A stretch of DNA of 64,000 nt from JAZNQN01 sp045590195 (GTDB lineage: Bacteria; Bacillota; Clostridia; UMGS1883; UMGS1540). The translations under genes and the position numbers were made by a program. Under the pieces are notes generated by a model that worked only from the letters and a program-made list of their open reading frames with translations, had not been told where the DNA came from and searched no databases. The stretch lies in contig JAZNQN010000065.1 of NCBI GenBank assembly GCA_045590195.1, forward strand, positions 62,001-126,000. Direction: 5' to 3'. Below are positions 44,403 to 53,534 of the stretch, piece after piece. Every line of letters starts with the position of its first letter. Position 1 is the first letter of the stretch.

Positions 44403-45512
44403 ATGGCAAGCTTAAGCTTAAAAGGAATTTACAAAAGATACGCAGGCGGCGTTACAGCTGTTAGCGATTTTAATCTTGAAATTGACGACAAAGAATTTAT
44501 TATATTCGTAGGTCCATCAGGTTGTGGTAAATCAACAACACTTCGTATGATTGCCGGTCTTGAAGAAATTTCCGAAGGTGAACTTTATATCGACGACAAA
44601 CTCGTTAACGATATTGCACCAAAGGACAGAGATATTGCAATGGTTTTCCAGAACTATGCTCTCTATCCACATATGACAGTTTTTGATAACATGGCGTTCG
44701 GCCTTAAACTTCGCAAAACTCCAAAGGATGAAATTAAAAGAAGAGTTGAAGAAGCTGCTAAAATTCTTGATATCGATCACCTTCTCGACAGAAAGCCAAA
44801 AGCTCTCTCCGGTGGTCAGCGCCAGAGGGTTGCGCTCGGTCGTGCTATCGTTCGTGAACCAAAGGTATTCCTTATGGACGAACCTCTCTCAAACCTCGAT
44901 GCTAAACTTCGTGTTCAGATGAGAACAGAGATTGGTAAACTTCACCAGAAACTTCAGACAACATTTATATATGTAACTCATGACCAGACAGAGGCTATGA
45001 CAATGGCTTCACGTATCGTTGTTATGAAAGATGGTATTATTCAGCAGGTTGCTTCGCCTCAGGAACTTTACGACTATCCTGTTAATATGTTCGTTGCAGG
45101 CTTTATCGGTTCACCACAGATGAACTTTATCGAAGCTGACGTTGTTGATGACAACGGCAGAGTTGCACTCGTATTTGGCAACCAGAAAGTTATACTTCCT
45201 GAAGGCAAGGCTGCTAAACTTGACAAAGCTTATATTGGTCAGAAAGTTATTATGGGTATTCGTCCTGAAGACCTTTATGATGATGAAGCTTATATTGCAG
45301 CATCACCTGACAGCACAATTGATACATCAGTAACAATTACTGAAATGATGGGTGCTGAAACATTCCTTTATCTTGATGTTGAAGGCAAACAGTGTGTTGC
45401 AAGAGTTAACCCAAGAACAACATCAAAAGCAGGCGACAACATTAAACTTGCATTTGATGCTAATAAAATTCACATCTTTGACAAAGAAACAGAAATTACT
45501 GTTCTTAACTAA
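44403..45512 (+). CDS. Multi-sugar ABC transporter ATPase (UgpC/MsmX family)
   Basis: 369 residues. Walker A GPSGCGKST, signature LSGGQRQRVALGRA, Walker B VFLMDEPLSNLDAKL, H-loop VTHDQTEAM, then a C-terminal TOBE/OB regulatory domain (about 235-369). This is the shared ATPase that energises several sugar importers in Firmicutes. No permease or binding protein is adjacent, consistent with a common-pool ATPase. Codon use (CTC, GGT, AAC) is like that of the S-layer gene and suggests high expression. AGGAGG 7 bases before ATG. Confidence 0.93.
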   Translation: MASLSLKGIYKRYAGGVTAVSDFNLEIDDKEFIIFVGPSGCGKSTTLRMIAGLEEISEGELYIDDKLVNDIAPKDRDIAMVFQNYALYPHMTVFDNMAFGLKLRKTPKDEIKRRVEEAAKILDIDHLLDRKPKALSGGQRQRVALGRAIVREPKVFLMDEPLSNLDAKLRVQMRTEIGKLHQKLQTTFIYVTHDQTEAMTMASRIVVMKDGIIQQVASPQELYDYPVNMFVAGFIGSPQMNFIEADVVDDNGRVALVFGNQKVILPEGKAAKLDKAYIGQKVIMGIRPEDLYDDEAYIAASPDSTIDTSVTITEMMGAETFLYLDVEGKQCVARVNPRTTSKAGDNIKLAFDANKIHIFDKETEITVLN

Positions 45513-45524
45513 TTTAAAAAGTTT

Positions 45525-45556
45525 AAACGGAGTGGCAAAGGCCACTCCGTTTTTTA
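45525..45556. terminator. Terminator between the sugar-ABC ATPase and phosphatase genes
   Basis: AAACGGAGTGGC (45525-45536) / GCCACTCCGTTT (45541-45552) followed by T-run; overlaps the convergent phosphatase stop codon. Confidence 0.9.
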
Positions 45557-46015
45557 TATATTATGTTCGTTTTTTAAAAAAGATAACAGCGCTTTACAAC
45601 CGCGCAAAACATCGTTATAAGTATCATCAAAATTGCCGGTATACCAAGGATCGGCAATGTTGCCGCCATCGGCATAGTCGAGAAGAAGAGATATTTTATC
45701 TTCCGCACTTTTCCCTAAAATTGCGTGCATATTTCGAAGGTTTGCACTGTCCATTCCTATAAAATAATCATATTCAGATGCATCGTGCGGCATCAGTTTT
45801 TCGGCATATTTTCCTTTGCAGGAAATACCTACTTCTGCAAGCTTTTTTTGAGTGCCGCGATGAACGGGGTTACCTATTTCTTCATAGCTGGTAGCTGACG
45901 ACTTTATTAAAAATTTGTCGGCAATGCCGGCTTTTTTTACCATATCTTTAAAAACAAATTCTGCCATTGTTGAGCGGCATATATTGCCGTGGCATACAAA
46001 CATTATTTTAATCAT
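45554..46015 (-). CDS. Low-molecular-weight protein-tyrosine phosphatase
   Basis: 153 residues. P-loop CHGNICRS at residues 8-15 and the acid/base DPWY near 122. The residue between N and C is Ile, as in phosphotyrosine phosphatases; the arginine phosphatase YwlE has Thr there, so protein-tyrosine (or small aryl) phosphate is the likelier substrate. Monocistronic, divergent from the rhamnosidase gene. Confidence 0.93.
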   Translation of the reverse strand: MIKIMFVCHGNICRSTMAEFVFKDMVKKAGIADKFLIKSSATSYEEIGNPVHRGTQKKLAEVGISCKGKYAEKLMPHDASEYDYFIGMDSANLRNMHAILGKSAEDKISLLLDYADGGNIADPWYTGNFDDTYNDVLRGCKALLSFLKNEHNI

Positions 46016-46077
46016 AATTTTCTCCCTAAATAAAATATTATGTTTATTTTATCATAAAAGGATATGTTTGTAAACAC

Positions 46078-46106
46078 TTGACATTTTTGCTTTGTTTTGA
46101 TAGAAT
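46078..46106 (+). promoter_or_regulatory. Sigma-A promoter of the rhamnosidase-sfsA pair
   Basis: Perfect TTGACA (46078-46083), 17-base spacer, TAGAAT (46101-46106). Confidence 0.7.
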
Positions 46107-46142
46107 CATTGCGGAATTTGTTAAATGCAAAGGGGTGCAATT

Positions 46143-48431
46143 ATGTTCAAAAATTTTATAAAAGCCGGTAATAAATATACGCAAATTGGAGAAGCGGTTC
46201 CCGCACCATATATAAGAAAATCGTTCCACGTAGATTTTTTTGCAGAAAAGGCAGCTTTGAAAATTTGCACACCGGGATTTTATGAACTTTATATAAATGG
46301 AAAAAACATTACAAAAGGCTTTTTGGCACCATATATTTCAAATCCTTCTGAGGTACTTTTTTACGATGAATACGACATTTCAAAATATCTTGTAAAAGGC
46401 GAAAATGTAGTTGGGTTTATTCTCGGTAACGGCTTTGCCAATCAAACAGTTGCCAGCTGGGAGTTTTCCAAGGCAGAATTTCGTGCACCGCTCTCTGTTT
46501 GTGCTGTTTTAGAAGCGGAAGGAGAAGGTAAAAGCCTTAAAATGGAAACTGATGAAACTTTTAAAACGCACCCTTCTCCAATAATTTATGATATGTACAG
46601 ATACGGAACTCATTATGATGCAAACCGTGAAATTGAAGCTTGGTGCAAAGCGGGCTTTGATGACAGTGGCTGGACAAATGCTCTTGCAGCGCCGGCGCCT
46701 GCAGGCGATATTTTGCCCTGCACAGCGCATCCTATGAAAACACAGTACACTTTGTCACCTGTTTCCATAGAAAAAGTTGAGGATTTTTGTTATCTTAAAA
46801 CCTCTTTTTATGACGGAAAAGATATTGAAAGCACCCGCGTTAAAGAAGGATATCTTTACGATTTTGGAAAAAGCAGAGCGGGTGTTTGCAAGCTTAAAAT
46901 AAAAGGCGAAAGGGGACAAAAAATAACCCTTCGCCATACTGAAAGGCTTGCAGAAGATAAAACGTTTAATTTTAACTGCATATATACATTTAAAGACGAT
47001 TACGAAAATTATATCGACCTTTATCAAACTGATGTATACATACTAAAAGGCGGAGAAGAGGAAATATATGTACCGCCGTTTACTTACCACGGCTTCAGAT
47101 ATGTTCTGGTTGAAGGGCTTTTGCCAGAGCAGGCAACAGAAGATTTGCTGACTTATGAAGTGTTTAATTCAGATATAAAGAAAAGAATTGATTTTGAATG
47201 TTCTGATGATACTGTAAACACTCTTTTTGATATGGGTATTGCGGCTGATATGTCAAACTTTCACTATTTCCCAACCGATTGTCCTCACAGAGAGAAAAAT
47301 GGTTGGACAGGGGATGCGGCAGTTTCGGCGGCGCATATGCTTATGTCTTTTGATTGCGGAGAAAGTTTAAGGCAATGGCTTTGCAGCATGCGATATGCAC
47401 AGCGCGAAAATGGAATTATTCCCGGAATTGTTCCAACGGTTGGCTGGGGATGCAAAGGAGATTACGGCCCTACCTGGGATGCAGCTTGCATAGAGCTTCC
47501 TTATTGCATTTATAAGTATGATGGCAGAGAAGATGTTGTACTTGAAAATGCGGATATGATGTACAAATATCTTAAATATATAAGTTCTGTACGCGATGAA
47601 AACGGATTGCTGCCGGTTGGGCTTGGCGATTGGTGTCAGCCCGGCTCGGGAAATGTTAACATTTCGGCTCCAAAGCGCCTTACAAACAGCGCAACCGTTT
47701 ATGATTTGGCAATTAAAAGCGCATTTATGTTCGAAAAATGCGGCCGTTTGGAGGAAATGAAGTTTGCACAAAATCTGGCGGCCGAAATGAAAACTGCTAT
47801 AAGAAAAAATCTTATAGATTTTGAAAGTATGACTGCAGAGGGAGCTTGCCAGACTTCGCAGGCACTTATGTTATCAGTGGGTCTTTTTGAAGAAGATGAG
47901 TACGAAAAAGCTTACAAAAGGCTTATTGAGCTTATTTATGAAAAAGATTGCCATCTTGACTGTGGTGTTGTTGGCGTAAGGCACATTTTCGAAGTTTTAA
48001 TGAACGGAGGAGATGCACCGCTTGCTCTTAAAATGATTTGCAGAGAAGATGGGCCTTCTTACGGGGCAATGATTAAAATAGGTGCAACGGCTCTTTGCGA
48101 AGCCTTTGAGGAAAACAGAGTTCAGGAATCGCAAAACCATCACTTTTTCGGGGATATACTCAGGGTATTTGTTAAAAGCCTTGCCGGCCTTGAAATAAAT
48201 CCGAATATGAACAACATAAACGAGGTTGCTTTTTCGCCAATTGTAGTTGAGAATATGAATTTTGCAAAAGCAGAGTACAACTGTTCAAAAGGAATAATAA
48301 AATCAGGTTGGGAAAGAAGCGGAGAAAAAGTCAGAATGTATATTGAACTGCCTGACGGAATAGAAGGAAAAGCAAAAATTTGTGGCAGCGAAAAAGAGCT
48401 CAAAGCAGGGCTTAATGAATTTCTTGTCTAG
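46143..48431 (+). CDS. Alpha-L-rhamnosidase-like glycoside hydrolase (GH78)
   Basis: 762 residues from ATG 46143 (AAAGGGG 7 bases upstream). N-terminal beta domains (Bac_rhamnosid_N-like, LYINGKNITKGFLAPYISNP), a GH78 concanavalin-like part, then an (alpha/alpha)6 barrel with the signature DCPHREKNGWTGDAAVSA that carries the general acid glutamate region, and GLGDWCQPGSG. No signal peptide, so it acts in the cytoplasm on imported rhamnosyl oligosaccharides or glycosides. It is followed by sfsA. Confidence 0.9.
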   Translation: MFKNFIKAGNKYTQIGEAVPAPYIRKSFHVDFFAEKAALKICTPGFYELYINGKNITKGFLAPYISNPSEVLFYDEYDISKYLVKGENVVGFILGNGFANQTVASWEFSKAEFRAPLSVCAVLEAEGEGKSLKMETDETFKTHPSPIIYDMYRYGTHYDANREIEAWCKAGFDDSGWTNALAAPAPAGDILPCTAHPMKTQYTLSPVSIEKVEDFCYLKTSFYDGKDIESTRVKEGYLYDFGKSRAGVCKLKIKGERGQKITLRHTERLAEDKTFNFNCIYTFKDDYENYIDLYQTDVYILKGGEEEIYVPPFTYHGFRYVLVEGLLPEQATEDLLTYEVFNSDIKKRIDFECSDDTVNTLFDMGIAADMSNFHYFPTDCPHREKNGWTGDAAVSAAHMLMSFDCGESLRQWLCSMRYAQRENGIIPGIVPTVGWGCKGDYGPTWDAACIELPYCIYKYDGREDVVLENADMMYKYLKYISSVRDENGLLPVGLGDWCQPGSGNVNISAPKRLTNSATVYDLAIKSAFMFEKCGRLEEMKFAQNLAAEMKTAIRKNLIDFESMTAEGACQTSQALMLSVGLFEEDEYEKAYKRLIELIYEKDCHLDCGVVGVRHIFEVLMNGGDAPLALKMICREDGPSYGAMIKIGATALCEAFEENRVQESQNHHFFGDILRVFVKSLAGLEINPNMNNINEVAFSPIVVENMNFAKAEYNCSKGIIKSGWERSGEKVRMYIELPDGIEGKAKICGSEKELKAGLNEFLV

Positions 48432-48448
48432 TAGTTAAGAGGCAAAAA

Positions 48449-49129
48449 ATGAAATATTATAATATAAAGACAGGAAAATTTATTTCCAGACCAAACAGAT
48501 TTATAGCAATTGTTGAAATTGACGGCAGGGAAGAAATTTGCCACGTTAAAAATACCGGCAGATGTAAAGAGTTGCTCCTGCCCGGAGCCAGGGTGTTTTT
48601 GCAGGAATTTGATACGGAAAAGCGAAAAACAAAATACGATTTAATTGCTGTTTATAAGGGCGAGAGGCTTATAAATATGGACAGTCAGGCGCCTAATAAA
48701 GTGTTTGGCGAGTGGGCAAAAGAGAGCGGATATTTTAAAAATCTCACGCTTATTAAACCCGAACAAAAATACGGCGATTCGAGGTTTGATTTTTATATTG
48801 AAGATGGCGACAGGAAAATTTTTGTTGAGGTTAAAGGTGTAACCCTTGAAAAAGATGGAGTTGCCCTTTTCCCTGATGCGCCCACAGAAAGAGGCATAAA
48901 GCACATCAATGAGCTTTGCAAAGCGAAGAAAAACGGATATGAGGCGATTATTGCTTTTGTTATTCAAATGAAAGGAATAAAAGTTTTTAAACCAAACAAA
49001 GAAACTCATCCTGAATTTGCCGCTGCTTTGAAAAAAGCGGCAAATTCAGAGGTGGAGATTTTGTGTATTGACTGCATTGTAGCAGAAAACGAACTGAAAA
49101 TAGATGGAATTATACCAGGAGAAATATAA
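48449..49129 (+). CDS. sfsA: Sugar fermentation stimulation protein SfsA
   Basis: 226 residues. N-terminal OB-like part (RFIAIVEIDGREEICHVKNTGRCKELL) and a C-terminal nuclease-like fold (SRFDFYIEDGDRKIFVEVKGVTL, FPDAPTERGIKHINEL) typical of SfsA. Binds DNA and has a restriction-endonuclease-like fold; physiological role poorly defined. 17 bases after the rhamnosidase. Confidence 0.94.
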   Translation: MKYYNIKTGKFISRPNRFIAIVEIDGREEICHVKNTGRCKELLLPGARVFLQEFDTEKRKTKYDLIAVYKGERLINMDSQAPNKVFGEWAKESGYFKNLTLIKPEQKYGDSRFDFYIEDGDRKIFVEVKGVTLEKDGVALFPDAPTERGIKHINELCKAKKNGYEAIIAFVIQMKGIKVFKPNKETHPEFAAALKKAANSEVEILCIDCIVAENELKIDGIIPGEI

Positions 49130-49132
49130 AAA

Positions 49133-49160
49133 TGCAGTGGCCTTGAAGCCACTGCACTTT
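49133..49160. terminator. Terminator between sfsA and the class II aldolase gene
   Basis: TGCAGTGGC (49133-49141) pairs with GCCACTGCA (49148-49156), followed by a short T-run; A-rich at the left side. Bidirectional by position. Confidence 0.8.
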
Positions 49161-49169
49161 TGATGTTTA

Positions 49170-50462
49170 CTATTTTTCGAGATTGAACGCATCAATTATT
49201 TTATCAATTTCAGAGTCATCAATTCTCACTACCTTGCCAAGAGAAACTGCATTAACAATCGCTTTTGCGCTGAATTCTGCAACTTCAAGTCGGTCGAAAG
49301 CGTTTAAAAGAGATGTTCCGGTTACAATACAGCAATCGTTTTCAATAAGAGTAACAGGGTTTTTAATGCCAACCTCTTTTGCGGTGAGCTGCGGCTGCAT
49401 AAAGCTTGAACCAAATGGAAATTTTTTAACATCGCGAAGCATTATGTAGCTTTCCGGAATGATTCTTGAGTCGAGATGGGCATCTGAAACTGCAAATGCC
49501 ATAAGGTTTGGCGGATGTGCTAAAATAACAGAATTTATTTCAGGATGTTGCTCGTAAATGTGCTTGTGAAGCATAACACTGCGGCTTGGCTGTTTGCCCT
49601 GTTCACAGGCATCGCCGCTTATTTTTACAATATCTTCGGGGGAAAGATATTTTCTGTCCTTATCATAGGGAGTTATTATGAAACCTCCATCGGGCAAACG
49701 CTCAGAAAAAGTTCCCTGAGAGCTTGTGAAAAGGCGCTGGTCATATGCTCGACTTATAAGCTGACACATTTTGCTTCTTGCTTCCTTTTCGGCGCTGGAA
49801 AAATGCTTTGGTACGAATTCATCAAGGCAAATTTGGTTTTTCTCTTTTGAAATTGAAATTTTATGCTCCGAAAGAGGAGAAAGGTTGCCTATTTTTATTG
49901 CCTGAAGATGAAGTCTGGCACAAAAATCAAGGGTTTCAAAAGCTTTAAATGCTTCAAAAAGGTCACCCTTTCCAACAACAACGCCGTGGTTTTCAAGCAT
50001 AACAGTTGAAACTCCGGTGTCGAAAACTTTTGCGATATTTTCGGAAAGAGCTTCGCTTCCGGGCAATTCATAATCTGCATACTTTATTTTGCCGCATATG
50101 TTATCTATATTTGGAATAAGCGATGTTTCGGGAATTTCCCTTGAAATTGAAAAACCTAAAAGAGCCGGTGGATGAGCATGTAAAACGGCTTTTATATCAG
50201 GGCGTCTTTTATATAGAATACTATGAAAAGGCCATTCGCTTGATGGGCGATGTCGGCCGATTATTTCTCCTGACGGGGTAACTCTTACCATATCGTCACG
50301 GGTGAGAGAGCCTTTGTCAACGCCGGCAGGTGTAATCCAAATGTCGCCGTTATCGTCAAGAATTGATAAATTTCCGCCGGAAGTTGTTGTCATTTGATAT
50401 GAATAAATTCGCTGCATTATCAAAACCAACTGATCGGCGGGATGCATAAACTTAAAATTCAT
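49170..50462 (-). CDS. Tandem class II aldolase/adducin-domain protein with one apparently inactive domain
   Basis: 430 residues from ATG 50462 (AAGGAGATTTATT upstream). Two class II aldolase domains in tandem. Domain 1 (about 8-200) keeps the zinc site: Glu in SSEWPFH, HxH in LHAHPPAL, and the third His in LENHGVVVG. Domain 2 (about 225-425) has SRSVMLH, ILAHPPNL and IENDCCIVTG at the same places, so Glu becomes Ser, the first His becomes Leu and the last His becomes Asp. Class II aldolases cleave fuculose-, rhamnulose- or ribulose-phosphates; only domain 1 should be active. Sugar specificity is unknown, though the rhamnosidase nearby points to deoxy sugars. Confidence 0.87.
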   Translation of the reverse strand: MNFKFMHPADQLVLIMQRIYSYQMTTTSGGNLSILDDNGDIWITPAGVDKGSLTRDDMVRVTPSGEIIGRHRPSSEWPFHSILYKRRPDIKAVLHAHPPALLGFSISREIPETSLIPNIDNICGKIKYADYELPGSEALSENIAKVFDTGVSTVMLENHGVVVGKGDLFEAFKAFETLDFCARLHLQAIKIGNLSPLSEHKISISKEKNQICLDEFVPKHFSSAEKEARSKMCQLISRAYDQRLFTSSQGTFSERLPDGGFIITPYDKDRKYLSPEDIVKISGDACEQGKQPSRSVMLHKHIYEQHPEINSVILAHPPNLMAFAVSDAHLDSRIIPESYIMLRDVKKFPFGSSFMQPQLTAKEVGIKNPVTLIENDCCIVTGTSLLNAFDRLEVAEFSAKAIVNAVSLGKVVRIDDSEIDKIIDAFNLEK

Positions 50463-50678
50463 AATAAATCTCCTTATAACTGATTTCACTATAATTATAT
50501 ATCAGTTTTAGTTTTTTGTAAATGCACTAAATGTTAAAAATTTAACAATGTAAAGGCGAATATTTTATCTAAAATTGATACAGAGAGCAAAATATATGTT
50601 CCTATTTCTGTATAATGGCTTGAATTTCAAGTTGTTTTGTGATAATATATTTGAAACAACAATTTCAGGAGGAAAATT

Positions 50679-51296
50679 ATGAGAGTATTATTTCAAGGCG
50701 ATTCAATAACAGATGCAGGCAGAAATTATACTGATGATGCATATAAAGGCAGGGGTTATGCCCTTTTGGTAACAGCACAGCTTGGATTTGAAAATCCGGG
50801 TGAACATGAGTTTTTCAACCGTGGTATAAGCGGAAACAGAATAGTTGATGTTTATGCCAGAATTAAATCTGACATTATAAACTTAAGGCCAGATGTAATG
50901 AGCATACTTATTGGCGTTAATGATGTATGGCACGAGTTTTCGAGAGAAAACGGAGTTGATGCTGAGAAGTTTTTCAAAATATATTCAATGCTTATTGAAG
51001 AAGTTAAAGAGGCATTGCCTGATATTAAAATTATGATAATGGAGCCATTTGTGCTTTGTGGAAGTGCTACAGAAGAAAATTTGGAAGGCTTTGAAAAAGA
51101 AGTTGCTCTTCGTGCAGAAAAAGCAAAGGCTATTGCGGAAAAATACAATTTGCCATTTATTCCTCTGCAGGAAGGCTTTAACAAGCTTTGCGAAGCGGCA
51201 GAGCCTACATATTGGCTGGGGGATGGAGTTCATCCTACGCCAATGGGCCACGAATATATTAAAAACGAATGGATGAAAGCTTACAAAGCTTTATAG
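50679..51296 (+). CDS. SGNH/GDSL-family hydrolase (probable sugar acetylesterase)
   Basis: 205 residues. Block I FQGDSITDAGRN (Ser nucleophile), block II Gly in NRGISGNRI, block III GVNDVWHEF, block V DGVHPTPMGH (Asp/His). Without a signal peptide it should de-acetylate imported oligosaccharides. It starts a rightward run with a DMT transporter (8 bases later) and a DUF4434 gene. GGAGGA ribosome binding site. Confidence 0.9.
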   Translation: MRVLFQGDSITDAGRNYTDDAYKGRGYALLVTAQLGFENPGEHEFFNRGISGNRIVDVYARIKSDIINLRPDVMSILIGVNDVWHEFSRENGVDAEKFFKIYSMLIEEVKEALPDIKIMIMEPFVLCGSATEENLEGFEKEVALRAEKAKAIAEKYNLPFIPLQEGFNKLCEAAEPTYWLGDGVHPTPMGHEYIKNEWMKAYKAL

Positions 51297-51304
51297 GAGA
51301 TAAA

Positions 51305-52219
51305 ATGAAGAACAAAATTTTTACAAACACATTTTTTGTTGCGATAATTGCGCTACTATGTTGTGCTCTGTGGGGCAGCGCAACGCCTTTTATTAAAATC
51401 GGTTATGAGCTTATCAGAGCTAAAGAAGACGTTCCATCAACAATTTTATTTGCAGGTGCAAGGTTTTTCTTTGCAGGTATAATTACAGTTATTATTTATA
51501 GCGTTGGAAGAAGAAAATTTCTTTTGCCCAAAAAACAAAATGTTCCTAAAGTTGCTTTGGTAGGTCTTTTTCAAACAGTACTTCAGTACATTCTTTTTTA
51601 TGTTGGCCTTTCCAACACATCAGGCGTTAAAGGTACGATTTTAAGCGGAACAGGGGCGTTTTTCTCCCTGCTTATTGCGAGCCTTATTTTTAAACAGGAA
51701 AAGCTTACTTTCAGAAAGATTTTCGGCTGCATTTTAGGATTTGCCGGAATTATTATAATCAACTTAAACGGCCTTGATTTTACAATGAACTTTTTCGGCG
51801 ATGGTTTTGTTCTTTTATCGGCAGTTGCCCTTTCGTTTTCATCAGTATTTATCAAAAAGTTTTCGCAGGATGAAGACCCTGTTGTTATCAGCGGATACCA
51901 GTTTATAATGGGCGGCGCTGTTATGATTTTAGTAGGGCTTTTGTTTGGCGGAGTTATTAAAATTGAAAGCGGAAAGGCTTTGGCGGTATTTACATATCTT
52001 TCGTTTCTTTCGGCTGTAGCATATGCGCTGTGGGGCCTTTTACTTAAACACAACCCCGTATCAAAAGTTACAATATACAACTTTATGACACCTGTTTCGG
52101 GCGTAATACTTTCAAATTTATTGCTTACTGAGCAAAGCGGAGTATCAGTAGTAAATCTTCTTATTACATTAGTGCTTGTTTCCTCGGGAATTATTATTTT
52201 AAATTATAAAAAGGAGTAG
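51305..52219 (+). CDS. DMT-superfamily transporter (EamA)
   Basis: 304 residues from ATG 51305 (ATAGGAGATAAA upstream). Ten predicted membrane helices in two EamA repeats; the N-terminal repeat starts CALWGSATPFIKIGYE and the second after ~150 with VVISGYQFIMGGAVMI. Probably an exporter or importer of a small metabolite; the substrate is unknown. Placed between an esterase and a DUF4434 gene, 5 bases from the latter. Confidence 0.9.
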   Translation: MKNKIFTNTFFVAIIALLCCALWGSATPFIKIGYELIRAKEDVPSTILFAGARFFFAGIITVIIYSVGRRKFLLPKKQNVPKVALVGLFQTVLQYILFYVGLSNTSGVKGTILSGTGAFFSLLIASLIFKQEKLTFRKIFGCILGFAGIIIINLNGLDFTMNFFGDGFVLLSAVALSFSSVFIKKFSQDEDPVVISGYQFIMGGAVMILVGLLFGGVIKIESGKALAVFTYLSFLSAVAYALWGLLLKHNPVSKVTIYNFMTPVSGVILSNLLLTEQSGVSVVNLLITLVLVSSGIIILNYKKE

Positions 52220-52224
52220 CAAAC

Positions 52225-53127
52225 ATGAAAAAAGGACCAATTACAGGAACATTTATTGACGAAATTACTTATGATATTCCGTCGTCAAACTGGTCGAGAG
52301 AGCAATGGATACGCGACCTTGACCATATGCAGGAAATTGGAATTGACACGGTTATTTTTATCCGCGGCGGATTTGAAGACCAGTGTGTGTTCCCGTCGAA
52401 AGTTTTAAAAACGCCATATTCTGACGATTTAGCAGGCTTAATTTTTGAAGAAACTTCCAAAAGGAATATGAAAGTATATTTCGGGCTTTACATTTCAAAC
52501 CTTAACTGGAATAACGGAAATGTTGCCGAGGAAGTTAGGATAAACAATCTTTTTATTGACGAGGTTTGGGAAAGATATGGACATTATCCTTCCTTTGAAG
52601 GCTGGTATATCCCTCACGAATTTTGCAAAGAAGCCAAAGAAACACTTGATTTTGGTGGCATACTTCGTGATTTACCACGACTTTGTAAAGACAAAACTCC
52701 CGATAAAAAAGTATTTGTAAGCCCGTTTTTCTGCTCCACAATTGTAAGCAAAACACCCCTTACTCCTGAAGAACACTACGAGGAATGGGACAGAATGCTC
52801 TCGGTTTCCGGAAAAGAAATTGATATTTGTGCTTTTCAGGATGGTACTGCACCAATGAACCTTATGCGCGATTATTTTGAAAAAACAAGAGATTTTTGCA
52901 GAAAGTATGATATCGAGCATTGGGTAAATGCAGAAACGTTCCACAGAGATGTTAAAGCGTCAAATTCGCCGATTCCGTTTAACATTTTAAAGCGCAGACT
53001 TGAGATGCACAAAGAATATGCAGACAAAATTATTACATTTGAGTTTTCGCATTTCTTAAGCCCGCAGTCGATGTATCCTTCGGCGCGAAATTTAAGCGCT
53101 CTTTACAAAGACTACTATTTCAAATAA
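52225..53127 (+). CDS. DUF4434 protein, TIM-barrel glycosidase-like
   Basis: 300 residues. ITGTFIDEITYDIPSSNW at the start, LDHMQEIGIDTVIFIRGG, KVYFGLYISNLNWNN, GWYIPHEFC and FVSPFFC follow, a (beta/alpha)8 pattern matching DUF4434. Acidic residues at barrel strand ends (D13/E14, E in IPHEF, E in WVNAETF) could be catalytic. The absence of a signal peptide suggests a cytoplasmic role on imported glycans. Hydrolase function is inferred only. Confidence 0.82.
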   Translation: MKKGPITGTFIDEITYDIPSSNWSREQWIRDLDHMQEIGIDTVIFIRGGFEDQCVFPSKVLKTPYSDDLAGLIFEETSKRNMKVYFGLYISNLNWNNGNVAEEVRINNLFIDEVWERYGHYPSFEGWYIPHEFCKEAKETLDFGGILRDLPRLCKDKTPDKKVFVSPFFCSTIVSKTPLTPEEHYEEWDRMLSVSGKEIDICAFQDGTAPMNLMRDYFEKTRDFCRKYDIEHWVNAETFHRDVKASNSPIPFNILKRRLEMHKEYADKIITFEFSHFLSPQSMYPSARNLSALYKDYYFK

Positions 53128-53141
53128 ATTTTAAAAAATGC

Positions 53142-53170
53142 TTGACAAAAGGGAGAAAAACCCTTATAAT
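53142..53170 (+). promoter_or_regulatory. Sigma-A promoter of rpsF-ssb-rpsR
   Basis: Perfect TTGACA (53142-53147) and TATAAT (53165-53170) with 17-base spacer. The ~60-base leader contains CCTTGCT (53181-53187) able to pair with AGCAGGG (53198-53204), a possible S6/S18 autoregulatory hairpin, not confirmed. Confidence 0.85.
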
Positions 53171-53233
53171 ATTTAGGTATCCTTGCTCTGCACAGGTAGC
53201 AGGGCCATTAGTCCAGAAGGAGGTGTAAAAGAC

Positions 53234-53521
53234 ATGAACAAATATGAAACTATCTTTGTTTTAGACTGTACCCTTTCAGAAGAAGAGATTACAGCTTTGC
53301 AGGAAAAGTTCACAAACCTTATTGCAAAAAATGGTGAGGTTGAAAGCGTTGATGTATGGGGTAAACGCCGTTTGGCATATCCTATCGATTACAAAACAGA
53401 AGGATACTATGTTTTGGTTAACTTCAAAAGCGCTCCCGACTTCCCAAAAGAACTCGAACGTGTTTACGGAATTACAGAAGGCGTTTTGCGTACTATCGTA
53501 GTTCGTAGAGATGAAGAGTAA
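53234..53521 (+). CDS. rpsF: 30S ribosomal protein S6
   Basis: 95 residues from ATG 53234 (AAGGAGGTG 10 bases upstream). NKYETIFVLDCTLSEEE and WGKRRLAYPIDYKTEGYYVLVNF are typical of S6, which pairs with S18 in the central domain of the 30S subunit. First gene of rpsF-ssb-rpsR; the order is universal in Firmicutes. Confidence 0.97.
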   Translation: MNKYETIFVLDCTLSEEEITALQEKFTNLIAKNGEVESVDVWGKRRLAYPIDYKTEGYYVLVNFKSAPDFPKELERVYGITEGVLRTIVVRRDEE

Positions 53522-53534
53522 GGAGGGTTTGTAG

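Noticed and set aside
53171..53233. S6:S18 autoregulatory leader
   Set aside because: Only a short possible stem, no clear conserved CCG-containing element; mentioned with the promoter only.
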